DNA from: Breoghania sp963678585
Lineage (GTDB): Bacteria; Pseudomonadota; Alphaproteobacteria; Rhizobiales; Stappiaceae
Direction: 5' to 3'
Length of the DNA stretch: 64,000 bases
NCBI GenBank assembly: GCA_963678585.2
Contig: CAXXGA010000002.1
Span: 1,426,001-1,490,000 of the forward strand
Part shown: positions 42,743 to 51,835 of the stretch, piece by piece
Position numbering within the stretch: the stretch's first letter is position 1
Layout: each line of letters starts with the position of its first letter
The notes under the pieces: model-generated
The model's database searches: none
Told to the model about the DNA's origin: nothing
The model's input: the letters and a program-made list of their open reading frames with translations, nothing else
Program-made: the position numbers and the translations under genes

Positions 42743-43587
42743 TGGCCCAGATCGACAATCTCCCCCCCCTGCGCGACGTCATCCGCACCTTCGAGCTGGA
42801 TGCCCGAAAGTCGCTCGGCCAGAATTTTCTGCTCGACCTGAACCTCACCGCCCGCATCGCCCGCTCATCCGGCAAGCTTGAAGGCGTAACGGTGATCGAG
42901 GTCGGTCCCGGTCCCGGCGGACTGACCCGCGGCCTTCTCGCCGAAGGCGCTGCAAAGGTCATCGCAATCGAGAAGGACCGTCGCTGCATTCCTGCGCTTG
43001 AGGAAATCGCGGCCCGCTATCCCGGACGTCTGGAAATCATCGAGGGCGACGCGCTGAGCGTGGATATGGCCGCGCTCGCCGACGGTCCGACGCGGATTGT
43101 CGCGAACCTTCCCTATAACGTCGGGACGCCACTTCTCACCGGCTGGTTGGAGGCTGAATGGCCGCCCTTCTGGGGCTCGCTGACGCTCATGTTCCAGAAG
43201 GAAGTCGCCGAACGTATCGTCGCCAAGGCCGGTGACAAGGCCTATGGACGCCTGTCGGTGCTGGCAAGCTGGCGCACGCAGGCCGATATCGTGCTGGATC
43301 TGCCGCCACAGGCCTTCACACCGCCGCCCAAGGTGTCTTCCGCGGTCGTCCACCTCGTGCCCCGCGAGGAGCCGCTGGCCTGCGATATCAAGGCTCTGGC
43401 GCGCGTGACGACAGCCGCCTTCGGCCAGCGTCGCAAGATGTTGCGCGCAGCACTCAAACATCTGGGCGGCGATACGGTCGCCCTGATTGAGGAAGCGGGC
43501 CTGAAGCCCACGGCACGTGCGGAAGAAATCCCCGTGGAAGGCTTCGTTAGCCTCGCCAATATCTACGCCGCCGCCCTGAAGGGCTGA
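42742..43587 (+). CDS. rsmA: 16S rRNA dimethyladenosine transferase RsmA
   Basis: 281 residues, dimethylates the two adjacent adenines near the 3' end of 16S rRNA. It begins with KSLGQNFLLDLNLTARIA, followed by the SAM site VIEVGPGPGGLTRGLL and the catalytic NLPYNVGTPLL. Its start overlaps pdxA by one base. The surA-pdxA-rsmA order is conserved in Proteobacteria. Confidence 0.97.
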   Translation: MAQIDNLPPLRDVIRTFELDARKSLGQNFLLDLNLTARIARSSGKLEGVTVIEVGPGPGGLTRGLLAEGAAKVIAIEKDRRCIPALEEIAARYPGRLEIIEGDALSVDMAALADGPTRIVANLPYNVGTPLLTGWLEAEWPPFWGSLTLMFQKEVAERIVAKAGDKAYGRLSVLASWRTQADIVLDLPPQAFTPPPKVSSAVVHLVPREEPLACDIKALARVTTAAFGQRRKMLRAALKHLGGDTVALIEEAGLKPTARAEEIPVEGFVSLANIYAAALKG

Positions 43588-43602
43588 TCGACCGCCACAG
43601 GC

Positions 43603-44262
43603 CTATTTCTCTTTCTGAAGTCCGGCGACGAAGGCCCTGATGCCCGGATTGCGTACCCGGCGCTGACGTTCTGCGCGCAGGATCGTGGCAACCTCATGGA
43701 AGGTTGCGTCCAGATCGTCATTGATGAGCACGTAATCATATTCGTTCCAGTGCTCGATCTCGGCGCGCGCATTGTTGAGACGCCGCTCGATGACCTGTGC
43801 CGTATCCTCCGCGCGGCGCTCCAGACGGGAACGAAGCTCCTTCATGGAGGGCGGCAGGATGAAGATCGAAACCACATCGTCCTTCGCCGCTTCGACCAGC
43901 TGCTGCGTGCCCTGCCAGTCGATATCGAAGAGCACGTCGCGCCCCCCTTCGAGCGCCTGAATCACCGGCCCCTTCGGCGTGCCGTAGAAATTGCTGTGCA
44001 CCTCTGCCGATTCCAGCAGTTCCTCCTCCTCCAGCATGCCCTTGAACTGGCGCGTGGAGATGAAGTGATAGTGTACCCCGTCGATCTCGCTCGGCCGACG
44101 CTCGCGCGTCGTGACGGAGACCGACAGCTCCAGTTCGCGGTCGGATTCCAGCAGGCTGCGCGCGATAGTCGACTTGCCCGCTCCCGACGGTGAGGACAGG
44201 ACGAACATGAGCCCCCTGCGCGTTGCAAGAGCGGAGGAAGAAGCTATCGGGCTGGACGTCAT
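43603..44262 (-). CDS. gmk: Guanylate kinase
   Basis: 219 residues, GMP to GDP. P-loop SSPSGAGKST near residue 23, then VTTRERRPSEIDGVHYHFIS and DIDWQGTQQL, the standard GMP-binding motifs. It ends only 16 bases from the convergent rsmA. It follows yicC after six bases on the minus strand. Confidence 0.97.
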   Translation of the reverse strand: MTSSPIASSSALATRRGLMFVLSSPSGAGKSTIARSLLESDRELELSVSVTTRERRPSEIDGVHYHFISTRQFKGMLEEEELLESAEVHSNFYGTPKGPVIQALEGGRDVLFDIDWQGTQQLVEAAKDDVVSIFILPPSMKELRSRLERRAEDTAQVIERRLNNARAEIEHWNEYDYVLINDDLDATFHEVATILRAERQRRVRNPGIRAFVAGLQKEK

Positions 44263-44268
44263 GGGGTT

Positions 44269-45153
44269 CTATTCCAGGTTCTGGATCTGCTCGCGAAGCT
44301 GATCGATGGTCGTCTTGAGATCGAGCCCGATCGCCGTCAGCGATGTGTCGTTGGATTTGGAGCAAAGCGTGTTGGCCTCGCGGTTGAATTCCTGCGCGAG
44401 GAAATCGAAGCGGCGGCCGATCGGTCCGCCGCCCGCCATCAGTTCGCGCGCCGCCTCCACATGGGCCTTCAGCCGGTCGAGTTCTTCGCGGATGTCGGCC
44501 TTGGTCGCAAGCAGCGCCGCTTCCTGATAGAGCCGTGCTTCGTCGAAGTTCTCATGCGCGAGCAATGCCTTGACCTGCTCCGTCAATCTGGCGCGGATCG
44601 CCTCGACCGCGCGTGCGGGACAATTCTCGGCCTGATCCGTCAGGCTGGCGATCCGGTCGACATGACCTGAAATCACGGCCGCCACGGCGGCGCCTTCACT
44701 GCGCCGCATGTCGATAAGTCCGGCAAGCGCCGTCTCGAAGGAGGCCAGAAGCGCCTTGTTCTGCGCAGCGACTTCCTCTTCGCTCAACTCGCTTTCCTGA
44801 ATTTCGAAAACGCCGCGAAAGCCCAAAATGCCCTCCGCGGTGGACGGCGCCACACCGGCGCGCTCGCGCACGATCTCCAGCGCCTTGATCACCGCATCCA
44901 GCGTCGCGTCATTGACGCGCGGAACCGCATCGCCCGCCTCGCGCTGAACGGAAAGATTGACGCTGACATTGCCGCGCGACAGCGCCGCGCCGACGGCCTT
45001 GCGAATGGCAGGCTCAAGAGCGTCATAGCCGTTGCCGAGGCGAAGGCGGGTGTCGAGCCCCTTGCCGTTGACCGAACGAAGCTCCCATGTCCAGCGGATA
45101 GAGCCATGGGCGCCCTCCGAACGGGCGAAACCGGTCATGCTGGCAAGGGTCAT
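44269..45153 (-). CDS. yicC: YicC/YloC family endoribonuclease-like protein
   Basis: 294 residues. The N-terminus is MTLASMTGFARSEG, with WELRSVNGKGLDTRLR after it. The C-terminus has RRFDFLAQEFNREANTLCSKSND, the strongest signature of the family. E. coli YicC is an RNA-cleaving enzyme involved in small-RNA turnover, so a link to the sRNA array in this window is conceivable but unproven. It is coupled to gmk by a six-base gap. Confidence 0.93.
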   Translation of the reverse strand: MTLASMTGFARSEGAHGSIRWTWELRSVNGKGLDTRLRLGNGYDALEPAIRKAVGAALSRGNVSVNLSVQREAGDAVPRVNDATLDAVIKALEIVRERAGVAPSTAEGILGFRGVFEIQESELSEEEVAAQNKALLASFETALAGLIDMRRSEGAAVAAVISGHVDRIASLTDQAENCPARAVEAIRARLTEQVKALLAHENFDEARLYQEAALLATKADIREELDRLKAHVEAARELMAGGGPIGRRFDFLAQEFNREANTLCSKSNDTSLTAIGLDLKTTIDQLREQIQNLE

Positions 45154-45352
45154 CGGAAACTGTCTTTCATATTGGGCAACTGCAAAGCGAACCGGCACCG
45201 CCGACGCCCGTTGGGTGTCGCCGATTCCGGCATACCCGGCAACCGCTTTTGCCTACGCGCGGACACGGACCGGCCTCGCCGGACCTACGAGTTCTGCGCA
45301 TTTCAGGAGAACCGGCTGCGGCCGCAAAGGCCGCAGCCAGAAATCAACGCCG

Positions 45353-46690
45353 TCAGTTCGCCCCCGCCGCAGGCTTCGCCGCCGGCGCAATCATGCCGTT
45401 TTCGGTCTTGGAGGGAGCATCCCCGGCCAGATCGTCGTACTCGGCCGCTGCTGCCGCGGCAGCCTCCGCTTCTTCACTCGCCTTTTTCGCCTCTGCCGCT
45501 GCCTCGCGCCGGTTGCGCTCCACGTCACGCCAGCGCGTCACGTTGCGGTTATGCTGCTGAAGGGTCTCGGCAAAGAGATGTCCGCCCGTCCCGTCCGCCA
45601 CGAAGAACATGTCGTTCGTGCGCGACGGATTGGCTACAGCCTCCATCGCCTTGCGACCGGGGTTGGCGATCGGTCCCGGCGGCAGACCGCGGATCTGATA
45701 CGTGTTGTAGCGGTTCGGAGCTTCCTTTTCGCTCACGCGGATTGTGCGCGCGCGCGTCCAGGCATCGCCGCCGTAAAGGCCATAGAGAATGGTCGGATCG
45801 GATTCCAGCCGCCAGTTCTTGTTCAGCCGGTTGACGAAGACACCCGCAACCCGCGGACGCTCATCAGCCTTGCCGGTTTCCTTCTCAACGATGGACGCAA
45901 GCGTCACCAGCTCTTCAGGCGTCTTGACAGGCAAGCCTTCGCTGCGCCGTTCCCAGATATCGGCCAGCGCCTTTTCCTGGGCCACGCGCATACGCTCGAT
46001 CATTTCCTTGCGGGTCGTTCCGCGTGTGAAGGCATAGGTCTCGGGAAGCAGCGCGCCTTCCGCCGGGACCTCGTCCAGTTCGCCCATAAGCACCGGATCT
46101 TCCTTGATCCGCGCCACGATCTGGGCACTGGTCCAGCCTTCCGGAATGGTGATCGCATGCTGGATCGCCTTGCCTTCCACCAGCATGTTCATCACGCCGT
46201 TCATGGAAATTCCGGCGGGGAACAGATACTCGCCCGCCTTCAGCTTGCTGGCGTTCTTGTAAAGCTGCACACCGCCCATGAAGACCCATGACTGCTCGAT
46301 CACGTCATTTCGCGCCAGCAGGTTGGAAATGGTCTCCAGACCGGAGCCGGGCGACACGACAACCGCCGTTTCCTCCCTCAGAGGACCGGCGCTGTCGAAT
46401 GTGACCTTGCCCCAGTAAAGCAGCCCCCCGATGCCCATGGCACAGAGCACCGCGAAGGTCAGCATGAAATTCAGGAAAACGACCACAGGATTGCGGGCAT
46501 GACGCGAGCGCGGAGGCGGCTCGGGTACTCGCTCAGGCTGAATGGCCTCGCGCGGGCTTTTCGGCGCCAGTCGCATCGGCGTTTCGCTCACCTCGCTGCC
46601 ATACTGCGCATCATCGACCTGCGAAGGTCCCGCAGCAGTGGAATCGTTATTGTGCTCGTCAGAGGGGTCTGGCGAATCTTGCATCAGCAC
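45353..46690 (-). CDS. mltG: Endolytic murein transglycosylase MltG
   Basis: 445 residues. A cytoplasmic proline-rich tail, one membrane span (FLNFMLTFAVLCAMGIGGLLYW near 73-94), a LysM-like region and the YceG/MltG catalytic domain follow: LASIVEKETGKADERPRVAGVF carries the catalytic Glu, and RYNTYQIRGLPPGPI is conserved. It terminates glycan strands. A GTG at 46690 with AGG six bases upstream is chosen; ATG at 46684 is also possible. The C-terminal Ala/Glu-rich extension after about 400 is unusual. Confidence 0.92.
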   Translation of the reverse strand: MLMQDSPDPSDEHNNDSTAAGPSQVDDAQYGSEVSETPMRLAPKSPREAIQPERVPEPPPRSRHARNPVVVFLNFMLTFAVLCAMGIGGLLYWGKVTFDSAGPLREETAVVVSPGSGLETISNLLARNDVIEQSWVFMGGVQLYKNASKLKAGEYLFPAGISMNGVMNMLVEGKAIQHAITIPEGWTSAQIVARIKEDPVLMGELDEVPAEGALLPETYAFTRGTTRKEMIERMRVAQEKALADIWERRSEGLPVKTPEELVTLASIVEKETGKADERPRVAGVFVNRLNKNWRLESDPTILYGLYGGDAWTRARTIRVSEKEAPNRYNTYQIRGLPPGPIANPGRKAMEAVANPSRTNDMFFVADGTGGHLFAETLQQHNRNVTRWRDVERNRREAAAEAKKASEEAEAAAAAAAEYDDLAGDAPSKTENGMIAPAAKPAAGAN

Positions 46691-46949
46691 GGTCTACCTG
46701 TTTGACGACAACACTTTAGAGCAAGCCGCTCTCCCGTGAAAACACATATCGGGACGTGCGACGATCTCTTGCCCTGCCAGCCTCCAAAGCCCGTTGCGGG
46801 CAAGGCTTGCGATGGAACCGCGGCGTATTGTCCGGCACGCTTCCAGACGCGGATTTGCAGCGCGAATGTGTCGAATTCCGGGTGTTGGGAGCACAAAGCC
46901 CCGTTGCGTCAACGAAAGGGCGGCGAACGGAGAAGAAGCGGCCCCGCGA

Positions 46950-46988
46950 CACAAAACTGCCCGCCACCGGGAAGCCGGAAGCGGGCAG
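46950..46988 (-). terminator. Terminator after fabF
   Basis: CTGCCCGC (46957-46964) pairs with GCGGGCAG (46981-46988), with an inner CCGG/CCGG step, followed on the minus strand by TTTTGTG. The rest of the 321-base spacer 46691-47011 shows nothing recognised. Confidence 0.7.
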
Positions 46989-47011
46989 CCAATCATTCGA
47001 GGACCACGTGC

Positions 47012-48277
47012 CTAGTCGGCGACGCGGCGGAAAACCAGCGAAGCATTCGTGCCGCCGAAACCGAAGGAGTTCGACAGCGCGACATCGATCTGCATGGACT
47101 TGGGCTTGTGCGGCACCAGATCGATCGCTGTCTCGACAGACGGATTGTCGAGATTGATCGTCGGCGGCGCGACATTGTCGCGGATCGCGAGGACCGAGAA
47201 GATCGTCTCGACCGCACCGGCAGCGCCCAGCAGATGGCCGATCGACGACTTGGTCGAAGACATCGTGAGCTTGGCGGCGTCGTCGCCGATCAGGCGCGTC
47301 ACTGCGTTCAGTTCGATCTCGTCGCCCAGAGGCGTCGAGGTGCCATGCGCGTTAACGTAATCGACGTCCGCAGCGGTAATCCCGGCCCGGTTCAGCGCGG
47401 CCTGCATGCAGCGGTAAGCGCCGTCGCCGTCCTCGGAAGGCGCGGTGATGTGATAGGCATCGCCCGACATGCCGTAGCCGACGACTTCGGCGTAGATCTT
47501 GGCTCCGCGCGCCTTGGCGTGCTCGTATTCCTCGAGCACGACGACACCAGCGCCTTCGCCCATGACGAACCCGTCGCGATCCTTGTCATAGGGACGCGAG
47601 GCATGCAGAGGATCTTCATTGAAACCGGTGGAAAGCGCACGGCACGCGGCAAAGCCGGCAAGCGCCAGACGGCCGATCGGAGATTCAGAACCGCCCGCAA
47701 CCATGACATCGGCATCGCCGAGAGCCACGAGCCGGGCAGCGTCGCCCACCGCATGCGCGCCGGTGGAACAAGCCGTCACGACCGCCGAATTGGGACCTTT
47801 GAGCCCGTGCTTGATCGACACGTGACCGGAGCACAGGTTGATCAGACGCCCCGGAATGAAGAACGGGCTGATCCTGCGCGGGCCCTTCTCCTTGAGCTGG
47901 ATCGATGCCTGCTCAATGCCGAGAAGCCCGCCGATACCGGAACCGATCAGGACGCCGCTGCGAATCTGATCTTCGTAGGTCTCCGGTTTCCAGCCGGCAT
48001 CGGCCAGAGCCTGATCCGCTGCAGCCACGGCATAGACGATGAAATCATCCACCCTGCGCTGCTCTTTCGGGTCCATCCAATCGTCGGGATTGAACGTTCC
48101 GTCGGAGCCATCGCCACGCGGCACTTCGCAGGCGACCTGGCAAGCGAGATCGGAAATTTCGAACGAATCGGGCCGTCCGGCCCCACTACGCCCTTCCAGA
48201 ATCCGGGACCAGGTGACATCGACACCGCAACCAAGCGGGGTCACCATACCCAGACCTGTAATGACTACACGCCTCAT
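47012..48277 (-). CDS. fabF: Beta-ketoacyl-ACP synthase II
   Basis: 421 residues, condensing enzyme of fatty acid elongation. The catalytic Cys is in TACSTGAHAVGDAARL near residue 170, and the two His are in YVNAHGTSTPLGD and SSIGHLLGAAGAVE. The C-terminal NSFGFGGTNASLVF is typical. Start is ATG, with MRRVVITGLGMVTPLG as in all FabF proteins. It lies 72 bases after acpP. Confidence 0.97.
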   Translation of the reverse strand: MRRVVITGLGMVTPLGCGVDVTWSRILEGRSGAGRPDSFEISDLACQVACEVPRGDGSDGTFNPDDWMDPKEQRRVDDFIVYAVAAADQALADAGWKPETYEDQIRSGVLIGSGIGGLLGIEQASIQLKEKGPRRISPFFIPGRLINLCSGHVSIKHGLKGPNSAVVTACSTGAHAVGDAARLVALGDADVMVAGGSESPIGRLALAGFAACRALSTGFNEDPLHASRPYDKDRDGFVMGEGAGVVVLEEYEHAKARGAKIYAEVVGYGMSGDAYHITAPSEDGDGAYRCMQAALNRAGITAADVDYVNAHGTSTPLGDEIELNAVTRLIGDDAAKLTMSSTKSSIGHLLGAAGAVETIFSVLAIRDNVAPPTINLDNPSVETAIDLVPHKPKSMQIDVALSNSFGFGGTNASLVFRRVAD

Positions 48278-48349
48278 CGTCTTCCTTCCAAAGCGAAGAA
48301 TAGTTGTCCAGGCGGGGCCCGCAGGCGCCCGCCCGCACAGGTTCCGTTT

Positions 48350-48586
48350 TTACGCGGAGTTCTTCTCAAGGAAGCTGACCGCGTCGCCAACGGTCTGAAT
48401 CGTCTCAGCCGCATCGTCCGGAATTTCGACGCCGAACTCTTCTTCGAAGGCCATGACCAGCTCGACGTTGTCGAGGCTGTCCGCGCCCAGATCGTCGATG
48501 AAGCTCGCGTTGTCCGTAACCTTCTCCGCATCGACACCGAGGTGTTCGATCACGATCTTCTTAACGCGCTCAGCAATATCACTCAT
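48350..48586 (-). CDS. acpP: Acyl carrier protein
   Basis: 78 acidic residues carrying the growing fatty acid chain. The phosphopantetheine serine is in LGADSLDNVELVMAFEEEF near residue 37. The 305-base spacer before fabG suggests that acpP has its own promoter in addition to read-through from fabG, as expected for a very abundant protein. Confidence 0.98.
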   Translation of the reverse strand: MSDIAERVKKIVIEHLGVDAEKVTDNASFIDDLGADSLDNVELVMAFEEEFGVEIPDDAAETIQTVGDAVSFLEKNSA

Positions 48587-48857
48587 TTTCGGTTTCCCTG
48601 ATGGTCCTCAAGACACTGGATCACTGGCCACCCATGACCATTGGGTACGGCCAGCATGTTGTTTAGCACCGATTGCGAGACCCGGACGACAGGACGATGC
48701 GAACATCCAGCGTGTCCCGTCCGGGGCGCAATAATCGGGCCGCAAAGTCTCGCCTTTACCCGGCCCAACCAAGCCGGCGGCATATCGATCAGCCGGCGGC
48801 TAGGTAACACACTTTTTTTTCCTTTACCAGCCGCGCCAAGGCGGCCTTTTGAAGACT

Positions 48858-48874
48858 TTGAAAGACTTTCAAAT
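48858..48874. promoter_or_regulatory. Inverted repeat in the fabG-acpP spacer
   Basis: TTTGAAA-GAC-TTTCAAA, seven pairs around a three-base centre, set in a wider run of ACTTTGA-like repeats. It may be an operator for acpP expression. No known fatty-acid regulator site is recognised. The rest of 48587-48891 has a C-rich plus-strand run and nothing else clear. Confidence 0.3.
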
Positions 48875-48891
48875 CAAAGGAAAAACGCTCC

Positions 48892-49629
48892 TTAGATCAT
48901 TGCCATACCGCCATTGACGTGGAGCGTCTGACCGGTGACGTAAGCCGCCTCGGTGCTGGCCAGATAAAGAGCCGCGGTTGCGATTTCGTCGCTGGTGCCG
49001 AGGCGACCGGCCGGAATGGTCTGCAGAATCGCCTCTCGCTGCTTCTCGTTCAGCTCGTCGGTCATCGCGGTTGCGATGAAGCCGGGGGCGATCGTGTTGA
49101 CGGTAATGTTACGGCTGGCGACTTCACGGGCAAGCGACTTGGACATGCCGATAAGACCGGCCTTCGCCGCGGAATAGTTCACCTGTCCCGGATTGCCGGT
49201 CACGCCGACGATGGAGGTGATGCCGATGATGCGGCCATAGCGGCGCTTCATCATGCCCTTGATCGCGGCACGGGTGATGCGGAAAACCGAGGTGAGATTC
49301 ACCTCCAGCACCTGATCCCACTCGTCATCCTTCATGCGCATGAAGATGTTGTCGCGGGTGATGCCTGCATTATTGACCAGAATATCGAGCCCGCCCATCG
49401 CGGCTTCGGCCGCGGGAACCAGACCGTCTACCGCTTCGCGCGAAGACAGATTGGCGGCGGCCACGTAAACCCGTTCGCCCAGATCGGAGGCGAGCGCGTC
49501 GAGCTTTTCCTGACGGGTGCCCGACAGCGTCACCGTCGCGCCGCGTGCATGCAGCGTGCGCGCAATCGACTCGCCGATACCGCCAGTCGCTCCGGTAACC
49601 AGTGCGGTCTTTCCGGTAAGATCGAACAT
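48892..49629 (-). CDS. fabG: 3-oxoacyl-ACP reductase
   Basis: 245-residue short-chain dehydrogenase reducing beta-ketoacyl-ACP with NADPH. Cofactor motif ALVTGATGGIGESIA at the N-terminus, NNAGITRD near residue 86, the catalytic Ser in GITSIVGVTGNPG, and the Tyr-Lys pair in VNYSAAKAGLIG. The C-terminus ends TLHVNGGMAMI. It begins 19 bases after fabD. Confidence 0.97.
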   Translation of the reverse strand: MFDLTGKTALVTGATGGIGESIARTLHARGATVTLSGTRQEKLDALASDLGERVYVAAANLSSREAVDGLVPAAEAAMGGLDILVNNAGITRDNIFMRMKDDEWDQVLEVNLTSVFRITRAAIKGMMKRRYGRIIGITSIVGVTGNPGQVNYSAAKAGLIGMSKSLAREVASRNITVNTIAPGFIATAMTDELNEKQREAILQTIPAGRLGTSDEIATAALYLASTEAAYVTGQTLHVNGGMAMI

Positions 49630-49648
49630 GAGAGCCTCTCTCTAGTTT

Positions 49649-50599
49649 CTATTCCTTGCCGATACGCTCGATAAGCGCATCGATGTCCTCGGCGCCGCCG
49701 ACCGCGATCGCCTCCAGTGATTTCTCGATCCGCTTGGCCATGCCCGTCAGGGCTTTGCCGGAGCCGATCTCCATGATGGTGGTGACACCGTTCTCGGCCA
49801 TCCACGCAACGGATTCGCGCCACCGCACCCGGCCCGTCACCTGCTCCACCAGGCGATTGCCGATCTCTGCCGGATCGGTGATCGGGGCTGCCAGAACATT
49901 GGCGACCAGCGGCACGACCGGCTCCAGAATCTCCGTCTTGCCCAGTGCGCCCGCCATCACGTCCGCTGCAGGCTTCATCAAGGAGCAATGGAATGGCGCG
50001 CTCACCGGCAGCATCAAGGCCCGCTTCGCGCCTTTGGCCTTGGCCAGTTCCACGGCCCGTTCGACCGCGGCCTTGTGCCCGGAAACAACCACCTGCCCCG
50101 GCGCATTGTCGTTCGCCGCCTCGCAAACCTCGTCGCTGCTTGCCGCCTCTGCCGCGATTTCCACAGCCGCCTCGAAATCGAGCCCCAGCAGCGCAGCCAT
50201 TGCGCCCACGCCCACCGGCACGGCTTCCTGCATCGCCTGCCCGCGGGTACGCAGCAGGCGCGCGGTGTCGGCAAGGCCGATGCTGCCTGCGGCCGCGAGC
50301 GCGGAGTATTCACCCAGCGAATGACCCGCGACATAAGCGACGGAGGACTTCAGATCCAGACCCCGGGCTTCCAGCGCGCGCATTGCCGCGATGCTTACGG
50401 ACATCAGGGCCGGCTGCGCATTGGCGGTCAGCGTGAGTTCCTCCGCGGTGCCTTCCCACATGATCTTGCTGAGCGAGGCGCCCAGAGCGTCATCCACCTC
50501 TTCGAAAACCGCGCGTGCTTCCGGAAAGGCGTCTGCGAGCGCCTTGCCCATACCGACCGACTGCGACCCCTGCCCGGGGAAGGTAAATGCGATGCTCAT
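49649..50599 (-). CDS. fabD: Malonyl-CoA-ACP transacylase
   Basis: 316 residues. It begins AFTFPGQGSQSVGMGKAL; the active-site serine is in VAGHSLGEYSAL near residue 92, and the later His is in SAPFHCSLM near 204. It provides malonyl-ACP to FabF. First gene of the fabD-fabG-acpP-fabF cluster, divergent from rpsF. Confidence 0.97.
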   Translation of the reverse strand: MSIAFTFPGQGSQSVGMGKALADAFPEARAVFEEVDDALGASLSKIMWEGTAEELTLTANAQPALMSVSIAAMRALEARGLDLKSSVAYVAGHSLGEYSALAAAGSIGLADTARLLRTRGQAMQEAVPVGVGAMAALLGLDFEAAVEIAAEAASSDEVCEAANDNAPGQVVVSGHKAAVERAVELAKAKGAKRALMLPVSAPFHCSLMKPAADVMAGALGKTEILEPVVPLVANVLAAPITDPAEIGNRLVEQVTGRVRWRESVAWMAENGVTTIMEIGSGKALTGMAKRIEKSLEAIAVGGAEDIDALIERIGKE

Positions 50600-51001
50600 G
50601 AGGACTGAAGATCCCGTTCTTTCGTGTCATCCTTGCGCCCGCCTCATGCGGAGCGTGAGCCCCCTTGCTCCGCTCTCGCGCGGGCCGGGAGGCTTGGCTT
50701 ATGAGCGGCGACAGGGGGCGCATGTCAAGTCCGCAGCCGGGGTCGCGACCGTTTTTCGCGATTTTTGCATTGAATTTCCGGAGCAAAAGCGTATAGACAC
50801 CGCTTCGAACGAACCCCGGCTGGGGGCTGAACGGAAGGTTGTGCCCATTTTGACCCGTCTATTCGGGAATAATGGCGCAAACAGGAACCTGAGACGGTTC
50901 CGGCTTCCCGTGTCTCCTGCTCTCAAAGACGTCACCTTAAGGCCTTTCATGGGCTTTGAAGAGGCTTCGCGCCGGGTTTGGTGAAACGAGGAAAGGCATT
51001 C
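50600..51001. other. Divergent spacer fabD/rpsF
   Basis: 402 bases without a gene. It contains a small hairpin GGAACC-TGAGAC-GGTTCC at 50884-50901 and a CCCC/GGGG step near 50816-50825. It is the expected place for promoters and for an S6:S18 leader controlling rpsF, but I could not match that leader with confidence. Confidence 0.3.
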
Positions 51002-51454
51002 ATGGCCCTTTATGAACACGTGTTCCTGGCGCGCCAGGACATCTCTGCGCAGCAGGTCGAGCAGCTCATCGAGCAGTTCAAGGCGATCATCACCGAAGGT
51101 GGCGGCACCATCGGCAAGATCGAGAACTGGGGTCTTCGCACCCTCGCCTACCGCGTGAACAAGAACCGCAAGGCTCACTACACGCTCATGAACATCGACG
51201 CCCCGCATCCGGCAGTTGCCGAGATGGAGCGTCAGATGCGCCTGAACGAAGACGTGCTTCGCTTCCTGACGCTGCGCGTCGACGAGCACGAAGAAGAGCA
51301 GTCCGCGATGATGCAGAAGCGCGACCGTGACGACCGTCGTCGTGGCCGTGGCGACCGCTTCGAGCGCGATGGCGGCGGACGCGGCGACCGCGGTGACCGC
51401 GGCGGCGACCGCGAGCGCGGCCCGCGCCGTCAGGAACGCGAGAACGAGGAATAA
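51002..51454 (+). CDS. rpsF: Ribosomal protein bS6 with Arg/Gly/Asp tail
   Basis: 150 residues. The first 100 are S6 (MALYEHVFLARQDISAQQ, GGGTIGKIENWGLRTLAYRVNKNRKAHY). The last 45 are a low-complexity RDRGDRGG tail, longer than in E. coli but common in Alphaproteobacteria. GAGGAAAGG lies before the ATG. rpsR follows after five bases. Confidence 0.97.
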   Translation: MALYEHVFLARQDISAQQVEQLIEQFKAIITEGGGTIGKIENWGLRTLAYRVNKNRKAHYTLMNIDAPHPAVAEMERQMRLNEDVLRFLTLRVDEHEEEQSAMMQKRDRDDRRRGRGDRFERDGGGRGDRGDRGGDRERGPRRQERENEE

Positions 51455-51459
51455 GACCG

Positions 51460-51708
51460 ATGATCGATATCGCACAGCTCCCGACCCGTCGGCCCTTCTT
51501 CCGTCGTCGGAAGACCTGCCCGTTCTCCGGCGCCAACGCTCCGAAGATCGACTACAAGGACATCAAGCTGCTTCAGCGCTACGTGTCCGAGCGCGGCAAG
51601 ATCGTGCCGAGCCGCATCACCGCTGTTTCCGCGAAGAAGCAGCGTGAGCTGGCCCGCGCCATCAAGCGCGCCCGCTTCCTGTCTCTGCTGCCCTACGTGA
51701 TCAGCTAA
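51460..51708 (+). CDS. rpsR: Ribosomal protein bS18
   Basis: 82 residues: RRPFFRRRKTCPFSGANAPKIDYKDIKLLQRYVSERGKI is the S18 signature. It binds S6 in the 30S platform. It is part of rpsF-rpsR-rplI. Confidence 0.98.
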   Translation: MIDIAQLPTRRPFFRRRKTCPFSGANAPKIDYKDIKLLQRYVSERGKIVPSRITAVSAKKQRELARAIKRARFLSLLPYVIS

Positions 51709-51835
51709 GACATGCGCCTAGCGCCCGGCGGCCAGTTCGCCGGGCCCCTTTGGGACAGAGCCGGAAAATTCCGCGACCTGCCCCTAACCGCCGGCCAGCC
51801 GGTTCGGCGGGACAGACGGAACAGGAGTTTCCAAC

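Noticed and set aside
45314..45338. GGCTGCGGCC/GGCCGCAGCC hairpin after mltG as a terminator
   Set aside because: Ten good pairs but no U tract on the minus strand; may be a processing or stability hairpin instead.
50850..50876. TTGACC ... AATAAT as a sigma-70 promoter for rpsF
   Set aside because: Spacing of about 12 bases is too short.
50802..51001. S6:S18 ribosomal leader upstream of rpsF
   Set aside because: Expected by position, but I could not align the conserved bulge and pairing; a covariance search would decide.
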